A stretch of 64,000 nt of DNA from Streptomyces sp. SCUT-3. Its GTDB lineage: Bacteria > Actinomycetota > Actinomycetes > Streptomycetales > Streptomycetaceae. The notes below the pieces were generated by a model. That model saw only the letters and a program-made list of their open reading frames with translations. It ran no database searches and was not told where the DNA came from. The translations under genes and the position numbers were made by a program. This document shows positions 24,506 through 33,988 of the stretch, piece by piece; position 1 is the first letter of the stretch, and each line of letters opens with the position of its first letter. Location of the stretch: the NCBI RefSeq assembly GCF_014083985.1, contig NZ_CP046907.1, positions 1,186,501 to 1,250,500 on the forward strand. The letters run 5' to 3'.

Positions 24506-27500
24506 TCAGGCGCGTGCGTCGTCCGCACGCCCCCAGAGCACGACGCCGTCGCGCTCCTCCACCAGCACCTGGTCGTGCTCGCCCACCCGGGAGAGCAGTT
24601 CGCTGTCGGCCACGTCGTCCTCGGGCGGCCCCAGGTGGTCGACGAGCCGCTCCACCAGGGCGCGCAGCGCCTTCATCCGGGCGCGGGCGCCGGTCGCGGA
24701 CCCGGGCTTCCCGGTCCCTCCCGCCGCCTGCGCCCCGGTGGCCGCCGCGACCGCGGCGTCCAGCGCGTCGCCGATGCCGCTGCACCGGCGGACCTGGGGA
24801 AGCCCGAGCACCCTGCACAGCGTCTCCCCGGCGGCGACCGCCGCGGCCTGCCGTTCCGAGAGCGCCGCGACCGCCCCGTCGCGCTCGACCTCCGCCGCCG
24901 TCCTGACGTCCTTGGCCCGAGCCCACTCGGCCTCGGCCGCGGCCAGCTGCACCGCGGTCTCCGCGATCCGCAGCCACACCTCCGCCTCCCGCTGCCGCGC
25001 AACGGCCTCCGGGCCCCGGGCCTCCGGGCCCCGGGCCTCCGGGCCCCGGTCCTCCGGGCCCCGGGCGACACCGCCGGGGGCCCCGTCGTCCCCGGGGCTG
25101 TCGGGACCTTCCGCTCCGTCACGGGACGTCCCGCCCGGCTCCCGGGGGCCGTCCTCGGACGGTGCCCCGTCCTCCCCCGCGCGCTCGCGCTCGCCGGCGA
25201 GTTCGGCGAGCCGGGCGCCGTGCCGGTCCGCGGCCTCCTCCCGGCGGCGGCGCGCCGCGGCGAACGCCTCCCGTTCGCGGTCGTGACGGTCCAGTCCCGC
25301 CCGCAGCGCGGCCGCCGACCGGCGCAGCGCCGGCAGCTCGTACCGCAGCCGCTCCAGCGCCGCCCGGACCCCGTGCAGCGCCACGGCGTCCGTCGGCAGG
25401 GCGGCCGCGCGGGCGGCGGCCTCCGCCGCGTCGCGCAGGCCGGCGGCGCGCGCCCGGGCTTCCTCCGCCACCCGCGCGGCCTGCGCCGCCCGGTCCGCCG
25501 ACGCCCGCACGAGCGCCTCGGCCGCCTCGGCGGCCGCGTGCGCGGCGGCCACCGGCCGGCCGGAGGGCAGGGCGGGCAGCATCTCGTCCAGTTCGCGCGC
25601 CACCCCGTCGCACTCGGCGAGTTCGCACTCCGCGCGGCGCACCGCCTCGTCCGCGTCCTGCAGTCGGCGTCGACGGCGGCCAGCCGCAGGCGCAGCGTCT
25701 CGGCCCGGGCGTCCGCCCCTATGTACTCCGCGCGCTCCTTGTCGTGGGCGCCGCCCAGCGTGCCCAGGCGCCAGCGCCCGTCGTCGGTGATCCAGACCGG
25801 CAGGTCGCCGGCCGGGCCGAAGGCCGTCGCCTCCAGGACTGCCGCGACGCGTTCCGCCCCGACGCCGCTGCCGGGGCACTCGACGGGGCGCAGCACCTCG
25901 GCCAGGGTGCGGGGGCCGTCCGCGCCCCCCTCGTCGCCGTCCCGGTCCGCCCGGGCGCGCCGGCCGTCCACGCGGACGAGGACGTCGCGGGTGTCGGGGT
26001 CCAGGAGCAGCCCGTCCGCCGTCACCCAGGCGTCCAGGAGCCCGGCCGCCTCCAGGGCCGCCTCGAGCCCGGCGCGCTCCGCGGGCCCGAACCCGTCCTC
26101 GTCCGTGCGGGTGAACTCCACGAGCCGGTAGAACGGCGCGCCGGTGCCCGGCTCGCGCTCCGCGTCGCGGAAGGGGGGCGGGGCCGGCTCGGCCCCGTCC
26201 CGCGACGCAAGCTCCCCGCGCCGTGCGGCGACCCCGGCCCGGTGCTCCTCGGCGACCGCACGGCGGCCCGCCGCAGCCTCGCGCAGGCGCGCGTTGTACC
26301 CGGCCAGCAGCACGACGGCGCGGTGTGCCGCCCGGGCGACCCGGTCGGGGACCCCGGGATCCAGGACGCCCCCGCCCTCCCCGGGCCGGGAGGGGAGGCG
26401 GCGGGGATGGAGCCGGGGACGGGGTCACCGGCCGCCGCCACCAGGGCCACGACGTCGTCGAGGGCGGCGAACGCCTCCCGGGCGGCGGCCTGCGCGGCCT
26501 CATGCGGGGCCTCCCGGGCGGCGGCCTGCGCGGCCTCCTGCGCGGCGGTTTCCCGGACGGTGGAGGGCGCCGCGTCCGGTCCGGGCTCCGGCGCGGGGCC
26601 CGGACCCTCCCCCGGGCCGCTCCCGCCGTCCGTTCCCGGGGTGCTCCCCGCGGCGCCCCCGGCACCGGCGCCCCCCGCGGGAACCGGCTCCGGCACGCCC
26701 CCGGCCGGCGCGGCCTCCGCGCCCCCGGCCGGCACGGCCTCCGGCGAGCAGGACTTCACCGCCGTCCGCATGCGGTCGGCCCACTCCCGGACCTGCTCCG
26801 CGTACTCCGCGCAGACCCGGACCGCACGGTCGGTACGCCCTGCGGCCTCCTCCGCGGCCGCGGCCGCCAGCGCGTCCAGGCGCTCGGTGCCCTGCCCGGC
26901 GGACAGCGCCTCCTGCTCTGCCGCCCCGGCGGCCTCCAGCGCGGCCGCCAGCTCCCCGGCCGCGCGCAGACGCTCCGCGACCCCGCTCTCCACCTGCTCG
27001 AGGAGCCGCCCCCACCCCTCCAGCGCCTCCCCCAGCAGGCCGGTGTCGACCGCCCGGGGCCCGGGGAGGTCCAGGCGGTAGGCGGAGCCGTCGGGCGTGG
27101 GCACCTCCAGGCGGTGCGGCGCGCAGAAGAGGCCGTCGGACGGGTCGGAGGGGTCGGACGGCAGGGCCGGCACCGACTGCGGCGACAGCGCGGACAGCAG
27201 TGACGGGTCCAGGCCGGCTTCCGCCGCGGCCCCGGCCGCGGCCCGTGCGTCCCGGCGCAGGTCCTCCAGCCGCGCGGCGACGGCCGCCGCTCCCCCGTCC
27301 AGGCGGCCGGCCGCGACGCCCTCGGCCTCCCCGGCCAGCAGGGCCGCGTACATCGAGCTCTGGGCGGCGGCGTCCAGCGCCTCGAGCAGGCGCCGTCCCA
27401 GCCGCTGCTCCTCCTCCGTGGGGCCGGCGTCCTCCGCCTCCCCCCGCAGGGCGCGCAGCTCCTCCTCCGCCCGCTCCCGCGCGGCGCGCAGCGACTCGGC

Positions 27501-27896
27501 GCGGGCGACGTGCTCCCGCTCGTCGGCGCGCAGCCGCTCCGCGGCCAGGGCCGCGGCCCCGGCGGCACGGCGGTGGCGGGCGAGGAGGTCGAGCTGCTCG
27601 CGCACCGCCTGCCCCTTGCTCCGCAGCACTCCGTGCAGGTAGCCGCGGTAGACGGGGAGGACGTCGGCAGGAGGGCTGCCGTCGGCCGGGCCCTGCCCCG
27701 CCTCCGGGGCGTTCGCGGCCTCCGGGGCGTTCGCGGCCTCCGGGGCTTCGGCGGGTTCCGGGCCCCCCGGCGCGCCGGAGGCCTCGGGGAGGCCGGACGC
27801 CTCGGGGGCGCGCGGGCCCGGAACGGCGACGCCGCCCGGCGGGGCCGGGGTCGCGGTGCGGGAGTCCCTGGAACGGGAGGACGGCTGGGATGTCAC
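24506..27896 (-). pseudogene. TIGR02680/JetC-like SMC protein, headless and frameshifted
   Basis: This is the remnant of the large SMC-like ATPase of a Wadjet-type system. About 1,130 codons are read from GTG 27896 (GGAGGAG upstream) through two apparent single-base deletions, near 26379-26384 and 25662-25666. The middle matches the family by its diagnostic block: LDAWVTADGLLLDPDTRDVL, LAEVLRPV, DGRWRLGTLGG and AEYIGADARAE. Flanking parts are long Ala/Arg/Glu coiled coil. No Walker A loop is seen at the N-terminus, which instead has about 70 residues of Pro/Ala/Glu, and no ABC signature or Walker B is seen at the C-terminus; full proteins are about 1,300-1,400 residues. A four-copy ARGPE coding repeat lies at 25007-25067. 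Confidence 0.65.
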
Positions 27897-27910
27897 GGGG
27901 GGAACTCCTC

Positions 27911-29390
27911 CTACGGCCGGCCCGGGAGCGTGGGCGGGCCGTCGGGGTGGGGGGCGGTGCCGACGGGCGGCGCGGGCGGTACGGGTACTGCGGACGGTAC
28001 GGGTGCTGCGGACGGTACGGCGGCCGGGGGCGGGGCGGTGACCGGGGGCAGGACGGTGGCCGGGGGTCCGGCGGGCCGGGGCGCCTCGGTCGGCGGGGGC
28101 GCCTTGCGGGCGTGCCGGCCGCGCGGGCGGTCGGTGTGGAGGGTGAGCTCGGGGGCGTAGCGGGCGGCTGCCGCGAGCAGCACCCATCCCGCACGGCGGT
28201 GCCGCGCGCGCCGGCCAGGCCGCCGTCGCCGGTGTCGGCGGCGGAGGCCCGGTGCGGGCCGGCGGGAGCCATCAGGCCCATGCGGTGCAGCAGGCCGAGG
28301 ACGTCGCGCCGGAAGAGGGTGCGGTCGGCGAGGTAGTCGCGCCGCCAGCCGGCCCGGTCCCCGTACTCGTCGGCGATGTCTCCGAGCAGGCCGTCGACGA
28401 AGGCGTCCGGCACCGGCACGCCGACGGTCGGCCCCAGTTCCTCGGGGTGGGGCGGAGTGCGTCGACGAGCCGCTCGACGAGCAGCAGTGCCGCCTGGGCG
28501 AGGGTGTCGGTGCCGGGGAACTCCAGGTCGCTGAGTTCACCCGTCGGGTCGACGAGCGCCACGCCCTCGGCGCGGACCTCGGTCTCCAGCCCGAACAGCT
28601 CGCGGTAGGCGTGCGCCTCCTCGTGCTGCCGGGCCCCCAGCAGGGCCCGCTCGCCGGGGCCGAGTTCGTCCAGGTGGACGGCCGGGCCCTCGACGAGCCT
28701 GCGGCGCACGGCGACGGCCGGGGCGGGCGCGGCGCTAGCCCGCCGCACCAGGTCGTCCGGGTCCTCGGCCGAGTCGAGGGGGCCGGTGACCAGCGCCCGG
28801 GCCAGGTCGTGGTCGACGCGCAGCAGCGGGTCCGGGGCGGGGACGGGGCCGTCGTCGGCCGGGACGAGGACCTGCCAGTCCAGCAGGCGGCGCAGCGCGG
28901 CGCCCAGCGCCCGCCGTTCCGCCTGCTCCTCCGCCCGTTCGCCGGCGGACAGCCCGGCCTCGTCGGCAGCCGCGTGGACCTCCCCGGTGAGCCGGGAGAG
29001 CAGGACCTCCTCCGGGCAGCCCTCCAGGACCGCGAGGGCGAGCGCCAGGAAGGCGTAGGCGCGCGGGGTGAACAACGTCCCGGAAGGGCGCTCCAGCCCC
29101 CGCCCGGTCCCCGGGCCGAGCCCGGACTTGGCCAGCCGCGCGTGGGAGGGCCCGACGGTCAGGCGGTAGCCCAGGAACCGCTCGAACGTGTCCGCCAGCG
29201 GACCGGCGTGCTTGCGGACGAGGGCGAACCCGTCCGCGTGCGGGCCGTCGGCGGTCAGCAGCGGACGGGCGAGCAGCAGCCGCGCGGCCGCTCGCCGCTC
29301 CGCCGCGGCGGCGGCCTCCGCGGCGGCGTCCGCGGCGGCGTCCGCGGAGGCCGGCGCGTCCGCCGCGCCGTACTCGTGGTGCTCGGTCAT
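27911..29390 (-). pseudogene. TIGR02678 (DUF2398)/JetB-like protein, two frameshifts
   Basis: This is the second gene of the Wadjet-type remnant, about 490 codons when two missing bases are restored (near 28444-28452 and 28188-28191). Family hallmarks in order: ERRAAARLLLARPLL, DTFERFLGYRLTVGPSHARL, PSGTLFTPRAYAFLALALAV, GERALLGARQHEEAHAYREL, EVRAEGVALVDPTGELSDLE, WRRDYLADRTLFRRDVLGLL and the closing LLAAAARYAPEL. Start ATG 29390 overlaps the stop of the upstream gene as ATGA. A Pro/Ala-rich tail of about 60 residues follows the family end. Codon choice looks healthy in every segment, so the lesions are recent or are sequence errors. Confidence 0.8.
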
Positions 29391-31389
29391 CGGACGCCCT
29401 CGGGCAGCAGGTGGTGTGCTGCGGCATCGTACGCGCCCAGGACCAGGACCAGGTCGTCCAGGTGCAGGTCGCCCCGGGTGCTCCGGAGGACGGTACGGGT
29501 CCCCAGCCGGCACTCGACGTGCAGCCGGAGGCCCAGGGCCGCGTCGGCGGCGACCGCACCGGCCGTGCCGGGGCCTGCGTTGGCCAGGGCCGCCGAGAGC
29601 AGCTGGAGCAGCAGCTCGACGGCCTGCGGCGAGAGCATCGCCGCTTCCAACCTGCCCGCAGCCGAACGCAGTTCGTCGGCCGCCGCACGGCGCACGTCCG
29701 CGGCGGGGTGTGCGGGAGGCACGTGGACGGGCCCCGCCGGGGCGGGCACGAAGGGAAGGGGACCTGACGGGGCGGTGCCTGCCGGGACTGGACCTGCCGG
29801 AACGGGGCGGGCCGGGGCGGGGACGAACGGTTCGGCCCGGTGTCCCGCCCCCCGGTGTCCCGCGCCGCGGAACCCCGCGTCGCGGGCTCCTGCCGCCAGG
29901 GCCTTCGCGGCCCGGGACGCCGCGGCGTCCGCCGCCCCGGCCTCCGCCGTCGCCGTCGTCACCGCCGTCGCCGTCACCGGTTCTGCGAGGGCCTGCCCGG
30001 GAGTCGCCCGGCTCCCGCACTCCCGCAGCGCGGCGGGGACCCGGACGGTCGGCCCCGCCCACCAGCTGGTCCCGGCCGGTACGGCGGTGCCGGAGGTGAG
30101 GGCGATCCCCAGGTGCCGGGCACGGTGGAGGCCGAACGCCGCGTCGAAGAGGTCGTGCGCGTCCACCGCGTCCGCCGCGTCGAACCACCGGGCGAGGCGG
30201 AGCAGGCCGCCGCGGCGCGACGCCGCCTCCGGGGAGGGCGCGCCGGACGGGGACGCCTCGGAGGCGCCCGTCCCGCAGGGGGGTCCCTCCTGGGAGGACG
30301 CCCCGGACAGGGCCTCACCGGGCGAGGTCTCGAAGGGCAGGGGCTCGCCGGACGGACCCTCGCCGGGCAGGGCCTCGTCGGACGGCGCCTTCCCGGACGG
30401 GGCCGGCTCCGGGGAGGGCTCCTCGGCGGTGGCCGGGCCGGAGCCGGGGCCGGGGCCGGGGCCGAGTCCTGGGTCGGTCGCGGTCCGCAGGGTCTTCGCG
30501 GCGGCGGCCACCGCCTGCCGTATGCGTTCCGCCTCGCCCCCCGGGGCGCACCATTCCCCCAGCTCCGCCGGGAGGGTGCCGGTGACGGGCGCGCCGGTGC
30601 CGTCGGGCGCGCCGAGGAGGGCGGCCATCGCGGGTACGTGGAGCTCCAGCGCCCCGGCGACCTCCTCCGCGCGGTCCGCCGCCTCCTCGAGCCCGGCGGC
30701 TCCTGCGTCCACTCCTGCGTCCGCCCTCTCTTCTGTCCTTCCCGCCCCGCTGTGCGGGGCGGCCGTCAGTTCGCCCAGGCGGGCGCAGAATTCTCTCAGG
30801 GCGGCGGTGAACTCCCTGAAGCCCAGGGAGACCAGGGCGGCCGCGGCCCGCCCCGCCCGGCCGGGGGCGGAGCCGTCGCCCCCCGTCCCGGAAGCGGAGG
30901 CCGAACCGTCCGGGCCGTCCGGATCGGCCGGGTCTGCGAGGTCGGCGAGGCTCTGGGCGACCAGGGCGAGGAGCGAGGTGTCCACGGCGGGCAGGGCCGG
31001 CGGGGGGGGGCGTCGAGCACCGCCTCCGCCTCCCGCTGGACGCGCTCGCCGAGGGCGGTGAGCCGGTAGCGGGGGACGTCCGGCGAGGACGTGTCCTGCG
31101 GGACGCGCAGCAGGTTGCCCCAGAGGGCCAGTTGCTGCGCACGGGCCTCGACGGCCGCCGGTCCCGGGCGGCCGCCGAGGCGTTCGGAGACCTCGGACGC
31201 CGACAGGCCGGCGAGCGGCGCGGCGGCACGGAACACCCGCAGGACCGCGAGGTGGTCGGTGCGCTCGGGCTCGGGCGCGCCGAGGTACGCGTAGGGGGCC
31301 GGCCGCCCGTCGGCGGCTGCGGCCCTCGGTTCCGCTTCGCTGCTGTCACCGGTCCGCCGGTCGGCGGACCGCCCCGTGCCCTGGTCCAT
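29387..31389 (-). pseudogene. TIGR02677 (DUF2397)/JetA-like protein, frameshift at a G9 run
   Basis: This is the first gene of the Wadjet-type remnant. A winged-helix N-terminus is read from ATG 31389 (YAYLGAPEPERTDHLAVLRV, then LALWGNLLRVPQ and YRLTALGERVQREAEAVLD), which is the TIGR02677 pattern. At 31002-31010 the plus strand has nine G; a tenth base is needed to continue into the long downstream frame (VDTSLLALVAQSLADLAD onwards). The rest contains FDAADAVDAHDLFDAAFGLH and a C-terminal LLLQLLSAALA region, interrupted by two Gly/Pro/Ser-rich inserts of 60 or more residues. The homopolymer makes this site a candidate for slippage, phase variation or a sequencing artefact. Confidence 0.78.
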
Positions 31390-31641
31390 CCGCCCCAGCC
31401 TAAACGCCCCGGTAGGCACCCCGGGACCAGCCCCCCGAGGATTTCCGCGGGCGCGCGCCGCCGGCCCGGCGACCGGCGTGACCTCCCGTCACAAGCACGG
31501 ACGGATGGGGTGAACGCCTCTTCCTCCCGCCCCGCCGACGGCCGGTTCCGGACGTTCCCGTCACGGTCCCTCACCGGCCCTGCACCGCTTCCGCACGGCT
31601 GCCGCAACCGCCCTGACGGCGGCTCCGGCGGGAACCGGCCG

Positions 31642-32295
31642 TCAACCCGTCCTGGCCGGGGGCGATCCCGGAGCGGCCGGGGCCGGGGCCGGGGGGCGCA
31701 GGCCGTCGGCGAGGACGGCGAAGAGGCGGTCCTGCGCCCCGGGTGCGCGGTCCGCGGCCCAGCCGACCCCGGAGACCAGCGCGAACAGTTCGTCCGCCGT
31801 GATGTCGGCGCGCACCGTGCCCGCCCGCCGGGCACGTTCGAGCAGCCGGGCGCCCTGTTCCTGCATCGCGGTGCAGGCGGCGTTCAGCCCGGACCGGGGG
31901 TCCTTCGTCCCGGCGACCAGCTCCGCGGACAGGCCCCGGTAGGTCGTGGAGTGCGCCAGCAGGGCGCGCAGCCAGTCCAGGAGCGCGGCGCGGGTGTCGG
32001 GCTCGCCCGCGGCCGATTCCGCGGCCCGCCGCGACAGCTCCTCCAGGCTGTCGTGGAGCACGGCCTCGATCAGCGCCTGTCGTGTCGGGAAGTGCCGGTA
32101 CAGCGTCGCGTTGCCCACTCCGGCGGCGCGGGCGATGTCGTCCAGCGGCGCGTCGACCCCGTGCTCGGCGAACGCCGCCCGCGCGGCGGCCAGCAGCGCG
32201 TCGTGGTTGCGCCGGGCGTCCGCGCGCAGCGGACGCCGCCGCGCGGCGGACGCGGACCCGGGTACGGGGGCGGGGGCGGATTCGGGGGCGGGCAG
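31642..32295 (-). CDS. TetR-family regulator without an ATG/GTG/TTG start
   Basis: This is a TetR repressor of about 217 residues. The helix-turn-helix is complete (NHDALLAAARAAFAEHGVDA, then LDDIARAAGVGNATLYRHFP). The frame runs back in phase to the TGA of xthA (32299-32301), and I find no ATG, GTG or TTG codon between that stop and GTG 32118, which lies inside the recognition helix. CTG 32295 is taken here because GAGG in the last codons of xthA lies eight bases upstream; CTG 32229 (LRADARRNHD) is an alternative. A sequence error or readthrough of the xthA stop would also explain it. The C-terminal domain is of the AcrR-like SBP type. The target is unknown. Confidence 0.7.
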   Translation of the reverse strand: MPAPESAPAPVPGSASAARRRPLRADARRNHDALLAAARAAFAEHGVDAPLDDIARAAGVGNATLYRHFPTRQALIEAVLHDSLEELSRRAAESAAGEPDTRAALLDWLRALLAHSTTYRGLSAELVAGTKDPRSGLNAACTAMQEQGARLLERARRAGTVRADITADELFALVSGVGWAADRAPGAQDRLFAVLADGLRPPAPAPAAPGSPPARTG

Positions 32296-32298
32296 GGC

Positions 32299-33087
32299 TC
32301 AGACCTCGATGTCGACGACGACCGGGGCGTGGTCGGAGGCGCCCTTGCCCTTGCGCTCCTCGCGGTCGACGTAGGCGTCGGAGACGGCGTCGGCGAACGG
32401 CCCGTTGCCGTAGACGAGGTCGATGCGCATGCCCTTGTTCTTGGGGAATGCCAGCTGGCGGTAGTCCCAGTAGGTGTAGGGGCGGTCGTACTTCAGCGGG
32501 CGCGGCACGACGTCGGTGAGGCCGGTTTCGCGCAGCGCGGCCAGCGCGGCCCGCTCGGCGGGCGTGACGTGCGTGGAGCCGGCGAACACCGCCGGGTCCC
32601 ACACGTCCTCGTCGGTGGGCGCCACGTTGTAGTCGCCCAGGACGGCGAACGGGCGGGCCCCGGCGGCGTCCTCGGCGACGGCCTCGCGCAGCGCCTCGAA
32701 CCAGCGCAGCTTGTACTCGTAGTGCGCGTGGCCGACCTCGCGGCCGTTGGGCACGTAGACCGACCACACGCGCACCGGGCCGCAGGTCGCCGAGACGGCG
32801 CGCGGCTCGGGCTCGTCGTCGGGGAAGCCGGGGCCGCCGGGCAGGCCCGTCACGACGTCCTCCAGGCCGATCCGGGAGATCACCGCGACGCCGTTCCACC
32901 GCCCGGTGCCGTTGACCGCGGCCTCGTAGCCGAGCGCGCGCAGCTCCTCGTACGGGAAGGCCGCCTCCGCCACCTTCAGCTCCTGCACGCACAGCACGTC
33001 GGTGCCGGTCCTCTCCAGCCATGCCACCAGCCGGGGCAGCCGTGCGGTGACGGAGTTGACGTTCCAGGTGGCGATGCGCAGAGCCAT
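32299..33087 (-). CDS. xthA: Exodeoxyribonuclease III
   Basis: This 262-residue AP endonuclease and 3'-5' exonuclease works in base-excision repair. Family blocks are RIATWNVNSVTARLP at the N-terminus, VLCVQELKVAE with the metal-binding glutamate, YVPNGREVGHAHYEYKLRW, GDYNVAPTDEDVWDP, YWDYRQLAFPKNKGMRIDL and SDHAPVVVDIEV with the catalytic Asp-His. ATG 33087 starts directly at the conserved MALRIATWNVN. It is transcribed with, and immediately upstream of, the TetR gene that lacks a canonical start. Confidence 0.95.
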   Translation of the reverse strand: MALRIATWNVNSVTARLPRLVAWLERTGTDVLCVQELKVAEAAFPYEELRALGYEAAVNGTGRWNGVAVISRIGLEDVVTGLPGGPGFPDDEPEPRAVSATCGPVRVWSVYVPNGREVGHAHYEYKLRWFEALREAVAEDAAGARPFAVLGDYNVAPTDEDVWDPAVFAGSTHVTPAERAALAALRETGLTDVVPRPLKYDRPYTYWDYRQLAFPKNKGMRIDLVYGNGPFADAVSDAYVDREERKGKGASDHAPVVVDIEV

Positions 33088-33142
33088 GGGGACCTCGGGG
33101 ACGGCGGACGGTGCGGACGCCCCGAATCTACCCGCCGCCACC

Positions 33143-33202
33143 GACACCGCCGTCCGCGACGGCACCGCCCGCGACACCGCCGTCCGTGACGGTGCCGCCC
33201 GC
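33143..33202. repeat. 30-bp tandem repeat, two copies, each with an internal dyad
   Basis: Copies at 33143-33172 and 33173-33202 differ at three positions. Each contains GCCGTC-CGY-GACGGY, so each can fold into its own small hairpin. It lies between the xthA start and the end of the MBL gene, in a place where it could be the terminator of the latter or part of the xthA leader. Confidence 0.8.
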
Positions 33203-33235
33203 GCGGCCGGCGGGGGCCCGGCGCGGCCCGGGGGC

Positions 33236-33904
33236 TCAGTCGGGCAGGTCGGTGGACTCGCCGGGGACGAGGCGGCGGTGGACGGCGCCGCCGAGGCCGG
33301 GGCCGGCCTCGCCGAGCATCCGGTCGTAGATCGCGAAGCCGTTGTCGGAGAGCAGCCCGTCGTGCAGGGAGAAGGTGCGGTCGGGGCGGACCTCGCGCAC
33401 GTAGTCGACGACCTCGCTCAGCTTGGACCAGGGCGCGTGGACCGGCAGCATCAGGTTCTCCACGGGGCGGCCGGGGACGGTGAGGGCGTCGCCGGGGTGG
33501 AAGACCTGCCCGTCGTCGACGACGTAGCCGACGTTGGTGACCCGCGGGAGGTCGGGGTGGATGACGGCGTGCAGTTCGCCGTGCACCTCGACCTCGAAGT
33601 CGGCCGCGGTGAAGGCGTCGCCGTGGCCGACGGTGTGCACGCGGCCGGGGAAGGCGGGGGCCAGCTGCTCGGCGACGCTGCGCAGGGTCCAGATCTCCGC
33701 GCCCGGGTTGGCCTCCATCGCCGTGCGCAGCCGCCCCTCGTCGAAGTGGTCCGGGTGCTCGTGGGTGACCAGGATCGCGTCGGCCCCCACGGCGGCGTCG
33801 GGCTCGCTGAAGCCGCCGGGGTCGACGACCAGGGTCGCCTCGTCCTTGACCAGGACCACGCAGGCGTGGCCCTTCTTGATGAGCTTCGTCGTGGTGAGGT
33901 TCAT
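33236..33904 (-). CDS. MBL-fold metal-dependent hydrolase
   Basis: This 222-residue metallo-beta-lactamase-fold protein resembles the UlaG-like branch. The metal motif is LVTHEHPDHFDEGRL (about 45-59), with further ligands in FHPGDAL and FSLHDGLLSDNG. It begins MNLTTTKLIKKGHACVVLV, which is typical of small actinobacterial proteins of this group. The substrate is unknown; such proteins act on cyclic phosphoesters or lactones. It lies 67 bases after pcaL on the same strand and may be cotranscribed. Confidence 0.85.
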   Translation of the reverse strand: MNLTTTKLIKKGHACVVLVKDEATLVVDPGGFSEPDAAVGADAILVTHEHPDHFDEGRLRTAMEANPGAEIWTLRSVAEQLAPAFPGRVHTVGHGDAFTAADFEVEVHGELHAVIHPDLPRVTNVGYVVDDGQVFHPGDALTVPGRPVENLMLPVHAPWSKLSEVVDYVREVRPDRTFSLHDGLLSDNGFAIYDRMLGEAGPGLGGAVHRRLVPGESTDLPD

Positions 33905-33947
33905 GGGCGTGCGCCTCTCTCCCGTCGGGGCGTCCTGGCGTTGTCCA

Positions 33948-33988
33948 TCATTCCCGGCGGGGGCGGGTTCCTCATTCCCGGCGGGGGC
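33948..33988. repeat. 17-bp direct repeat at the pcaL stop
   Basis: TCATTCCCGGCGGGGGC is present at 33948-33964 and again at 33972-33988, with a spacing of 24 bases. The second copy contains the last codons and the stop of pcaL, so a small tandem duplication has put a duplicate of the gene end into the spacer. Confidence 0.85.

Noticed and set aside
25007..25067. Four 15-base direct repeats resembling a small array
   Set aside because: No spacers; the repeats are contiguous, in frame and encode ARGPE units in the SMC-like remnant, so not CRISPR.
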